Source: Phycisphaerales bacterium
GTDB lineage: Bacteria > Planctomycetota > Phycisphaerae > UBA1845 > UTPLA1
Assembly (NCBI GenBank): GCA_020639075.1
Contig: JACKHI010000001.1
Location: 124,001 to 188,000 of the forward strand
Length of the DNA: 64,000 nucleotides
Direction of reading: 5' to 3'
Shown here: positions 1 through 7,365 of the stretch, one piece after another
How positions within the stretch are numbered: position 1 is the stretch's first letter
Layout: each line of letters starts with the position of its first letter
Notes under the pieces: model-generated
Told to the model about the DNA's origin: nothing
The model's database searches: none
What the model saw: only the letters and a program-made list of their open reading frames with translations
Program-made: the position numbers and the translations under genes

Positions 1-1051
1 CCTCAACAATTGTCGATTTACCTGCACCTCTCGGCCCAATCAGGCAATTTAAGTTCTCGGCGAAGGCTATCGTCTCGTTTTCGAATAACGAACCTTCACC
101 GCCGGCGATCTGAATCCCTAATAACTGCGGGATTGGAGGCGTCGGAAGATCACTCGGGAAGCGAACTCTAGTCTCCGGGAAAAGTAAAGCGTTTCGAAGG
201 CCATCAAAGCCCACATCCGTCATCTTTATCCAGGTTGTTCGCTCTGGGCGGTTGTATTCTTCGATGCAATGAGAATCGAATTGCAGTGTAACTGGGATGG
301 TCACGTTATGTCCGCGAACGCTCGACTCCCATCTATAATGCCTTTGGTCCGAAGCTCGCGAAACCTCGATCGCGTCAAATTCCGCATCGAGCATGTACTC
401 TTTCAACTCCTCTGTTAAGTCTTTCTCCTGAAGCGATTGCGACTCGGCATCAGTTGCTACTAACTTGATGATGTTCCGTCCTGCCTGTCGGAAATGCTGT
501 CTGATCCCTTGGTTCGAGTTAACGTGAGCCGCGATACATATGCCTCCCTCCGCGTGTACACGTTTCACCCATTCTTTTATTGGCACGCCTACAATTTCCT
601 CGTGGCCCGTGCGACTCGCATCGTCCGGAATATCGAGATTCGCGAAAAGACGAGAAAACGCTTCAACGCTCTTTCCCTCAGGAAGAATGGTCAGAAGGTG
701 AATCCGCAATGTTGAAATGGCAGCCTCACCTCGGATGCTCACTTCCATACCGGGCAATACTAATGGCAGCATTGAGGCCCGGCTGGCGGCGGAAAGGTTG
801 GCGGCGAATCCGCACTTCATGTGGTCCGTGATAGCTACGAGCTCGAAATTGGGGCGGAGGTGCTCAATGAACTTGGACACCCCGTCTGTGCCCTCAAATA
901 GCGAGCGATCATTTAGGGAACTGTCGCCCCTCCTGCCCCAATCGTGGCTGTCAGGCGAGTGGGCATGCAATGCGACACGGCGAAACCGCGATGTGCGGAG
1001 GCGCAGCGAATCCAACCTCTCCAAGAATCGTTGGAGGCCTTGTTGCCCCAT
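1..1051 (-). CDS. PHP-domain AAA/SMC-like ATPase (TrlF-like), partial
   Basis: The gene runs off the left edge; about 350 N-terminal residues are visible. An N-terminal PHP-type phosphoesterase domain is shown by LHAHSPDSHDW near residue 27 and ITDH near residue 75, the usual metal-binding positions of PHP proteins. The ATPase part begins close to the edge with the Walker A motif GPRGAGKST (bases 37 to 11). PHP followed by an SMC-like ATPase is the layout of TrlF-type proteins. The start at 1051 is chosen because GGGAGG lies five bases upstream. An in-frame ATG at 1105 falls inside the upstream repeat and would add 18 residues. The next gene upstream on this strand is a potassium channel. A nucleic-acid-related or defence role is possible for this architecture, but the substrate cannot be read from the sequence. 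Confidence 0.72.
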   Translation of the reverse strand, partial: MGQQGLQRFLERLDSLRLRTSRFRRVALHAHSPDSHDWGRRGDSSLNDRSLFEGTDGVSKFIEHLRPNFELVAITDHMKCGFAANLSAASRASMLPLVLPGMEVSIRGEAAISTLRIHLLTILPEGKSVEAFSRLFANLDIPDDASRTGHEEIVGVPIKEWVKRVHAEGGICIAAHVNSNQGIRQHFRQAGRNIIKLVATDAESQSLQEKDLTEELKEYMLDAEFDAIEVSRASDQRHYRWESSVRGHNVTIPVTLQFDSHCIEEYNRPERTTWIKMTDVGFDGLRNALLFPETRVRFPSDLPTPPIPQLLGIQIAGGEGSLFENETIAFAENLNCLIGPRGAGKSTIVE

Positions 1052-1100
1052 TTGCCCTCCCTTCAAGGCGAACCGGTAAGATGAAACGCCGCCCGCTCTC

Positions 1101-1298
1101 GCCATCAGCGGGGGATTGTTAAGGGGCAGCCGCTCCCTTGACACTCGCGAATGCCGTCCGAACCCCGACCGACGCCACACGTCGCGCGAACCATCCGCGG
1201 CAGCGCGGCGCCTGACCGTCGAAGCGCCCACCGGCGACCTGCCGCATATCCATCACGAATTCACCTCCCGCACCGTCAAAGCCAAATCCTACCGCAAA
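1101..1298. repeat. ~200-bp direct repeat, copy 1
   Basis: This stretch matches 2913-3124 in the same orientation, nearly base for base over the first ~120 bp and more loosely after that. It begins GCCATCAGCGGGGGAT and contains a G-run/C-run inverted repeat (AAGGG..CCCTT). Read on the minus strand it lies directly before the PHP-ATPase gene, as copy 2 lies before the potassium channel gene. It may be a dispersed intergenic element carrying regulatory signals, or a recombination site. No function is established. Confidence 0.75.
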
Positions 1299-1301
1299 AC
1301 T

Positions 1302-1327
1302 TCCACTTTTTTCCGCAAAAAAGTGGA
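1302..1327. terminator. Hairpin with T-run/A-run stem, possible terminator
   Basis: A perfect 11-bp inverted repeat (TCCACTTTTTT / AAAAAAGTGGA) with the 4-base loop CCGC lies between the potassium channel stop and the PHP-ATPase start, both minus strand. It is the strongest hairpin in this gap and could end the channel transcript. The T-run is in the stem rather than the tail, so it is not a textbook intrinsic terminator. Confidence 0.4.
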
Positions 1328-1461
1328 GACTTTGCCGCATTCGGCGGCCAACTTCCCGAGACAATGCCATTAGGACCTTCGAAAGGTCGAGCAGGCAGAG
1401 AAAACTGCTTTGCGCCCGCCTCAATAGTGCGAACGCGAAGGGGCGCGTTTTGCCGTGGCTC

Positions 1462-2661
1462 TCATCTACCAACATACCGCCGCTGAATCGACACCAACAA
1501 CATCGCCGAAAGAAAAATGCCGAGGAATGCCTCGCAGCCCGCCAGAAACATTGACACTGGTGACGAAGGTGAATAGTCGCCATACCCCAATGTTGTCAAA
1601 GTCACCGCCGAAAAATAGAGTGCGGCGGCATTGTCGTTTGCGGACGACCAGCTTAGTTCCCAAACAAGGTCGTAGTTGACGTCGTTAGCTCCTGATCGAA
1701 ATCCGGAAAAAAGGAAGAGAACGGCGAAGAGAAGCCACGTAAGAAATATCGCCCGGACGGCGTGAAGCGGCGACTCGCCATACAACCAAAGAGATCGCAT
1801 ACACCTGAGTTCGATCCGCCGCCATTTTGATGTGCTCCAGCGCATTTGACTGTCGCGTTCTAGTATGAACGCGCGTGACACGGAGTCGTAGTCACCTGCG
1901 AGTCCATAAGTTGTCTTGGCTCTACGGAAGCACTCGGCAAGATCGTATTCGCGAACGGCTTCATGGACTCCGAGCGTGAGTGTCTGTCGAGAGTCCGGGC
2001 GTTCGATCGCTTTCCAGGCAAGCCCAGCCCGCTCAAATGCATCTGCTCCATCGAGCAATGCGTTGTTTTGAACAAACTCCTCTGCGGCTTGAATGTACTG
2101 CTGCCCCGCAAGCGCGAATTCCCGCAGATCAACCAGAATGTCGGCAAATAGGAGTCGGCTCATTGCGTCGAGCCTGTCGTGACTGCCGGCCTCGCCTAGG
2201 ATCTTGTCCTTTGCCGACATAAGCCGATAGTGGTTGAGGAACATGCGAAGCCCGTGAGATGCCATTCCATGGGCGAGCAACGCGTGGACCGCGTTTAGAC
2301 ATAATGAACTAAGCATCTGAAGGGGTACTTTCCCGTCGCCCGAGCCGGTTCTCAAGTACTCTCGGGCGTGCTCGACACTTTCATCAGCGATTCCATTCAT
2401 CGCATCAAGCGTCACGCCCGTTGACTGACTTGAGTGGTTTACCTCGACATTCAACTGCCCGCCTGGGAAATAGTCCGTCCCAAGTTGAGTTAGTGACATC
2501 GGTTGGACTAAGACGTTAGATTGTACAACGACGTCCACAGGATTTGAGTTTGACGTCCAGAGTACGTTGAGATCCCGCCAGATACCGAAACGAGCCCTCG
2601 CACCCTTCGCGGCGTGACACTGAACTCGTCGCCGCAGGATTTTCGTTGCGATTGTCTGCAT
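1462..2661 (-). CDS. Two-TM potassium channel with long cytoplasmic N-terminal domain
   Basis: The protein has 399 residues. The C-terminus is a classic 2-TM pore: a first membrane helix around residues 299-322, a pore loop with selectivity filter TLGYGD near 357-362, and a second helix to the end. The ~290-residue N-terminal part is soluble and helical, with the GDYDSVSRAF..E....R pattern and the YGESPLHAV stretch just before TM1, as in bacterial proteins that place a repeat domain ahead of an Ion_trans_2 pore. The ATG at 2661 is chosen because GGGAGG lies five bases before it; a TTG at 2904 would extend the frame by 81 residues but lacks a ribosome site. The role is K+ flux across the inner membrane. 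The gating signal is unknown. Confidence 0.82.
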   Translation of the reverse strand: MQTIATKILRRRVQCHAAKGARARFGIWRDLNVLWTSNSNPVDVVVQSNVLVQPMSLTQLGTDYFPGGQLNVEVNHSSQSTGVTLDAMNGIADESVEHAREYLRTGSGDGKVPLQMLSSLCLNAVHALLAHGMASHGLRMFLNHYRLMSAKDKILGEAGSHDRLDAMSRLLFADILVDLREFALAGQQYIQAAEEFVQNNALLDGADAFERAGLAWKAIERPDSRQTLTLGVHEAVREYDLAECFRRAKTTYGLAGDYDSVSRAFILERDSQMRWSTSKWRRIELRCMRSLWLYGESPLHAVRAIFLTWLLFAVLFLFSGFRSGANDVNYDLVWELSWSSANDNAAALYFSAVTLTTLGYGDYSPSSPVSMFLAGCEAFLGIFLSAMLLVSIQRRYVGR

Positions 2662-2912
2662 AAAGCCTCCCTCGGGCGTCACCTGAAGCTCGCGGTGTGG
2701 GTATTCTGCCAGGATGACTCTCCGCGCTACGACATGCACAAGACCGAATTCGATTGCGCGCAGCTGGCGCGCCGACCCGCTGCGGATGTAAGAAGAACAA
2801 CGAGGAGATGGTCCGCAAGGAAGACCCTGGTAGTAGTCACAGGCCGCCAATCCAATGCTAGCCTCGGCGATTTCGCTCACGGCCTCGTCTGACCTACTAA
2901 TCAAGAAGCGTC

Positions 2913-3124
2913 GCCATCAGCGGGGGATCGTTAAGGGGGCAGCCGCCCCCTTGACACTTGCGAATGCAGCCCGAACCCTGACCGACGCCACCCGTCGCGC
3001 GAACCATCCGCGGCGGCGCGGCGCCCGACCGCCGAAGTGCTCCCCGGCGATTGCGCACCGACTCCCCGCACGCCAATCGCAAATCCACTTCCCGCCCCGC
3101 AACTGCCGAATCCTATCGCAAATC
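2913..3124. repeat. ~200-bp direct repeat, copy 2
   Basis: Partner of 1101-1298. Near its start it holds a perfect 8-bp hairpin (AAGGGGGC, loop AGCC, GCCCCCTT). The two copies share GCGAACCATCCGCGGC and, further on, a run similar to AATCCTA(C/T)CGCAAA. It precedes the potassium channel gene on the minus strand. The 250 bases between it and the ATG at 2661 hold no recognisable gene. Confidence 0.75.
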
Positions 3125-3820
3125 GCCCGCTGTCAAATAGGAAAAAACAGAACCGCCACAACAACAACCAGCCATTGGAGGGTCCAAAAAGGCAATGGAC
3201 CGCCGCGGAAACACCGAAGTCGACCGCAACACCGCTGCCTGCCGCCACACCATCCCACCAACAACGGAAAACGAACGACTGAATACCTATGACTGCAGGC
3301 TGAAAACGCGAAGCGCCGACCAAGCCCATCCCATGCCTCTCTGCGTCCGAACTGCGAACGCGGCCGGGTCATGACCGCTCGCACCGTTTGCACGGATTTG
3401 CGAGCGTTTGCGACAGTTTGCGGGAGTTTGCACGAAGGCGTTTTTCGTGCAAACGACCCCAACACAATGCAGGGCAGGGACTTAACCCGTGCAAACGCGA
3501 AATGCGACAATCCGCCCGCCCGTTGCCGGCAAAATAGCCACGAATGCCGAAGTTCCGGCGCGCCTTTTCACGATCCAACATATTCCCGGAGTTTTTTCTC
3601 GCCCGCGCGACTGTGCGTCAGGCGGCGTCGCGCCCCCGCGATTCGTAGCGCCGCGAAGCCTCGGCGCCGCGCCGCGATTTTACACAATTTGCGCCATTTT
3701 GCGCCCCCCTTTGTCGCGCGCAAACACGCCGAAGCGGGGCGCATCGCCGGCGGAAAAGCCCGTGCCGCCGTCTGTGGTCGATCGTCGTCGTCAGACGGAA
3801 ACCACTCGAATTTGCGTGTG
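3125..3820. other. Gene-free stretch with phased TTTGC motifs and a hairpin
   Basis: No convincing gene lies here. Five TTTGC motifs start exactly 10 bp apart at 3387, 3397, 3407, 3417 and 3427. The last one begins an 11-bp inverted repeat (3426-3436 with 3444-3454, 7-base loop). Further GC-rich, low-complexity sequence follows up to the downstream gene. A one-turn period would place the motifs on one face of the helix. Confidence 0.6.
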
Positions 3821-4258
3821 CTATGTCGCACCGAGCAGTTGGCGGATCGTTGGGTGCGTTGCCAGTTGGCCGGTGTTCAGGGGCATCAAGTCGCCTTTCA
3901 GTTCGTCGATGTGGCCCTTCAACGATTCGAGCGGCACCATGCGAAGCACGCCGAGCAGGCGCGGTGGGGCGAGGATGGCGAGGTCGGGGATCGAGCGCTC
4001 GCGTACTTTCTTCTGGAGCCACGCGATGATCTCACCGGCGAAGCGGCGCTCGCGCTCTTCGACGACGTGCGTCGTGCCGGCGCCGGTCATCGGTCGGATA
4101 TGTTCCTGTTGCGGCAAGGTGTTCGTGAAGACTTCAATCTCGTCGATGTGGCAGGTGTGTTGTTTGTTGACGCTTCCGCAGAGCAGTCGGCAGGATTCCG
4201 AGTCTGCCAGGCAGAACCATGCGTGGTCGTCGTGTCGCGCCGAGGACTTCTTCTTCAT
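3821..4258 (-). CDS. Host-attachment / baeRF-like protein
   Basis: A 145-residue protein resembling the short host-attachment family, which is related to the archaeo-eukaryotic release factor fold. Visible signs are an N-terminal strand of the type HAWFCLADSESCRLLCG, a central helix ending AGEIIAWLQKKV, then DLAILAPPRLLGVLRMVPLESLK and a C-terminal ELKGDLMPLNTGQLATH. This matches the usual order of LVLVApp..LG.LR and dLt....L..H. The start at 4258 has AAGGAG nine bases upstream. It stands alone, between gene-free stretches. The molecular activity of the family is not firmly known, and no GGQ-type motif is visible. Confidence 0.7.
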   Translation of the reverse strand: MKKKSSARHDDHAWFCLADSESCRLLCGSVNKQHTCHIDEIEVFTNTLPQQEHIRPMTGAGTTHVVEERERRFAGEIIAWLQKKVRERSIPDLAILAPPRLLGVLRMVPLESLKGHIDELKGDLMPLNTGQLATHPTIRQLLGAT

Positions 4259-4390
4259 GTGGATACTCCTTGTGACGGGCGGCGAGTGCGGCGCGGCGCT
4301 GAAGTCGAACAGATTCGCGGTGGAATCAGCGTCGCGACGTCGCACGTGTACGCCCGATCCCGTCGGTATTCTAGTCGTTTTTCGCGCTAT

Positions 4391-4680
4391 GGTGATCTTG
4401 GGGGTCGGCATGGCACCCGGCGTTTTCTCGTTGCTGCACTGCTCACAGAGCAGTGGCACCCGGCGCGTGCGGCGCTGGGCGATTCCCCACCCTTTGCATT
4501 CGCAAAGGATGGGGCACCCGGCGTGTTGCGCTTCGGAGGATCGATGCCACACGGCCCCTCGATCACTTGGTCCCTCGATCCCTTGGATCCTCGGTCCCTA
4601 CACCGAGCGAAGCATGCCGACCTTGGGGGTCGGCATGGCACCCCGCATGCTTGCCTTGGAGGGCAAGCATGGCACCCGGC
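4391..4680. repeat. Cluster of five modular hairpins with common GGCACCC tail
   Basis: Five short units occur in a row. Each is an inverted repeat followed at once by (GG)CACCCSGC. (1) A degenerate arm before GGTCGGCAT at ~4392-4404. (2) CACTGCT/AGCAGTG, 4437-4455. (3) CCCCACCCTTTGC/GCAAAGGATGGGG with one mismatch, 4485-4514. (4) ATGCCGACC/GGTCGGCAT, 4614-4636. (5) ATGCTTGCC/GGCAAGCAT, 4647-4670. Stem sequences differ, yet the 3' tail is the same. The cluster fills most of the 487-bp gap between the baeRF-like gene and recQ. Confidence 0.85.
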
Positions 4681-4745
4681 AGATGGCACTCCACATCAGG
4701 CGTGCGGTTCGCATAGGGCAGTTGATTCGGTAACATTCCGGAATC

Positions 4746-6986
4746 ATGTTGACCGAATCGAATCGCGCCGCGGTGATCGGCGCGTTACAGCAGTATTGGG
4801 GCTTTGACGAGCTGCGGCCGTTGCAGGAAGAGGCGATCGCGGCCGGGCTGGCGCGGCGGGATTCGCTCGTCGTGATGCCGACGGGCGGCGGGAAGTCGCT
4901 GTGCTTCCAGATACCGCCGCTGCTGGCGGAGCGGACGGATGTCGTCGTGTCGCCGCTCATCGCGCTGATGAAGGATCAGGTCGACGGTCTGCGATCGAAC
5001 GGCTATCCGGCCGCGGCGATCTACTCGGGATTGTCGGACGGCGAGCGGCGGAAGATCGCCGACGATCTGCGGGCAGGAAAATTGCGACTGTTGTTCGTGT
5101 CGCCGGAGAAGCTGCTTTCTGGCGGATTCATCCGGATGTTACGCGATCTGAACATTCGGTCGTTCGCGATCGACGAAGCGCATTGCGTCAGCCATTGGGG
5201 GCACGATTTCCGACCGGAGTATCGGCGGCTGGCCGAATTGAAGCGGCACTTTCCGGATGCGTCTATTCATGCGTTCACGGCGACGGCGACGAAGCGCGTG
5301 CGCGAGGACATCGTCAAGCAACTGGCGTTGACGGATGCGAGCGTGCTGGTCGGTGATTGCGATCGACCGAACTTGATTTATCGCGTGATACCGCGACACG
5401 ATCGGTATGCGCAAATCGTCCAGGTGCTGAACCGGCACAAGAAGCAGGCGGCGATCGTCTATTGCATCTCGCGGAAGGACACGGAGAGTGTGTGCAGCGA
5501 GTTGAAGATGCGCGGGTTCAACGCGGCGTATTATCACGCGGGGTTAAATGCGGAGGTTCGGCGCAAGACGCAGGACGCGTTCGCGCGGGAGAAGATCGAC
5601 ATCATCGTCGCGACGGTTGCCTTCGGCATGGGGATCGATCGGAGCGATGTGCGCTGCGTGATTCATGCGGGGCTGCCGAAATCCGTGGAGCACTATCAGC
5701 AGGAGGCGGGGCGCGCGGGGCGCGACGGGCTCGAAGCGGAGTGCGTGCTGCTGTATTCGGCGGCGGACGTGATGAAGTGGGACGATCTGATTTCGAAGAG
5801 CGCCGAGGAGGCGGGCGTCGGCGAGGCGGTGCGGCAATCGATGCTCGAATTGCTGGGGCATATGCGGGCGTATGCGGCGGGCATGTCGTGCCGGCACGGA
5901 TCGCTGGTGAGTTATTTCGGTCAGGCGTTTGCGAAGGAATCGTGCGGGGCGTGCGACGTGTGCCTCGGCGAAGTCGAGGGGATCGAGGATGCGACGGTTC
6001 TGGCGCAGAAGATTCTGTCGTGCGTGGCGCGGACGGAGGAGCGATTCGGCGTCGGTCATCTGGTCGATGTGCTGAAAGGCGCGGACACGGCGCGGGTACG
6101 GCAGTTCAATCATCACACGCTGAGCACGCACGGATTGCTGTCGGATATGGACAAGGAGGCGATCAAGCGCCGGATCTACGATGTGCTGGATCAGGGGCTG
6201 CTCGAACGGAAAGCAGTCGAGGCGAACGGGAAGTCGTTTCAGGTGATCGGATTGAACCCGCAATCGTGGATGGTGATGCGCGGGGAGCGCCGCGTGATGT
6301 TGCGGGAGTTGGGCGATCGGCATGTCGCGACGTCGAAGGTAGATGCGGATTCATGGGAGGGCGTCGATCGCGGGTTGTTCGAGCACTTGCGCGGTTTGAG
6401 GAATTCGCTGGCGTCGGAACGGGACGTACCGGCGTACGTGATCTTCGGCGATGCGACGTTACGCGACTTGGCGCGGAAGCGACCGATCGATGTGTCGCAT
6501 TTGCAGAGCGTGCACGGTATCGGCGCGACGAAGGCGGCGGAGTTCGGCGACGTGCTCGTCAAGGTTATCGCGACGCATTGTCGGAATGCGAACCTGGCGA
6601 CGAATGTGGGGACTCATGAAGCTGTCGCGCGAGCGGCGCGAAAGTCGACGGGCGCATCGGCGCAGAAGCGGCGTGCGTTCGAGATGTTCGCGAACGGCGC
6701 CGGCATCGCGGAAGTGTCGGAGGAGGTAGGCCGCGTGGCCTCGACGATATCCAAGTACCTCGCGGAGTACATCGAGGTGAAGCAGCCCGAGGACATCTCG
6801 AGTTGGGTGGATTCGGAGACGATCCGGCGAGCGCGACCGGTGTTGGAGCAAATGGGCACACGGCGACTGCGGCCCGCGTTCGATGCACTAGATGGCGAGG
6901 TAGATTATGACACACTGCGGATCATTGCGGCGCATGTCGAGCGCGAGGCGGCGCCGCAAGCCGGTGAGGCGGGAGGTCATTTATGA
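4746..6986 (+). CDS. recQ: ATP-dependent DNA helicase RecQ
   Basis: A 746-residue RecQ-family 3'-5' DNA helicase for recombination and repair. Walker A is MPTGGGKS near residues 44-51 and the DEAH box is at 143-146 followed by CVSHWGHDFR. Helicase motif VI is QQEAGRAGRDG. The zinc-binding cysteines (C-R-H ... C-G-A-C-D-V-C) lie near 378-402, followed by the RQC winged helix. An HRDC domain spans about 540-615, with a hairpin-like VHGIGATKAAEFG. The extra ~130 C-terminal residues include a helix-turn-helix (GAGIAEVSEEVGRVASTISKY), as in RecQ proteins with an HTH_40-type tail. It has no operon partner. Confidence 0.95.
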   Translation: MLTESNRAAVIGALQQYWGFDELRPLQEEAIAAGLARRDSLVVMPTGGGKSLCFQIPPLLAERTDVVVSPLIALMKDQVDGLRSNGYPAAAIYSGLSDGERRKIADDLRAGKLRLLFVSPEKLLSGGFIRMLRDLNIRSFAIDEAHCVSHWGHDFRPEYRRLAELKRHFPDASIHAFTATATKRVREDIVKQLALTDASVLVGDCDRPNLIYRVIPRHDRYAQIVQVLNRHKKQAAIVYCISRKDTESVCSELKMRGFNAAYYHAGLNAEVRRKTQDAFAREKIDIIVATVAFGMGIDRSDVRCVIHAGLPKSVEHYQQEAGRAGRDGLEAECVLLYSAADVMKWDDLISKSAEEAGVGEAVRQSMLELLGHMRAYAAGMSCRHGSLVSYFGQAFAKESCGACDVCLGEVEGIEDATVLAQKILSCVARTEERFGVGHLVDVLKGADTARVRQFNHHTLSTHGLLSDMDKEAIKRRIYDVLDQGLLERKAVEANGKSFQVIGLNPQSWMVMRGERRVMLRELGDRHVATSKVDADSWEGVDRGLFEHLRGLRNSLASERDVPAYVIFGDATLRDLARKRPIDVSHLQSVHGIGATKAAEFGDVLVKVIATHCRNANLATNVGTHEAVARAARKSTGASAQKRRAFEMFANGAGIAEVSEEVGRVASTISKYLAEYIEVKQPEDISSWVDSETIRRARPVLEQMGTRRLRPAFDALDGEVDYDTLRIIAAHVEREAAPQAGEAGGHL

Positions 6987-7365
6987 CGCGATCGCCCGAC
7001 GGCGGAGGAACGAACGTGTTTGCGGAACTGCCACCATCCTGACATTTGAACGCATGCGAGTTGCCTCGCGGTGTCCAGGATGATTCGGAAAAGCGCCGCG
7101 TGCTGAAAACGACGCCATGCCACGTGCATCTTGAGAGCGAACGGCCACACATCTGGCAATCTACATTTTTCTCTGGCCGGCCCCACCTCTGCCCGGTAGT
7201 TTATCGTTTTAACGCGGCGGAAATCGACGTTGCGCGTCGAGATCTCACTTCGATGTCGGCGTCGATGGACTGATTCCGATCCACGAAAAATGCGAATCGC
7301 GGCGTTCAATTCTCTGCCGCACGACTGACGTCGTCGCATCGATTCGCGCAGCAAGGAGGCCCAAC
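6987..7365. other. Gene-free spacer upstream of the GH13 gene
   Basis: No gene or clear RNA is seen. The 3' end carries the ribosome site AAGGAGG just before the ATG at 7366. No confident promoter boxes were identified. Confidence 0.5.

Noticed and set aside
1101..3124. Integron attC cassettes
   Set aside because: The core site GTTAAGG does not fit GTTRRRY, no R''-L''/L'-R' arrangement is clear, and no integrase is in the window. Kept only as a question in the findings.
3371..4807. Long plus-strand frame running through the baeRF-like gene and hairpin repeats
   Set aside because: It crosses repeats and the start of recQ, has low-complexity residues and no ribosome site. The minus-strand baeRF-like gene is the real one.
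5357..6619. 420-residue plus-strand frame inside recQ
   Set aside because: Out-of-frame shadow of recQ, rich in Arg/Gly, no domain.
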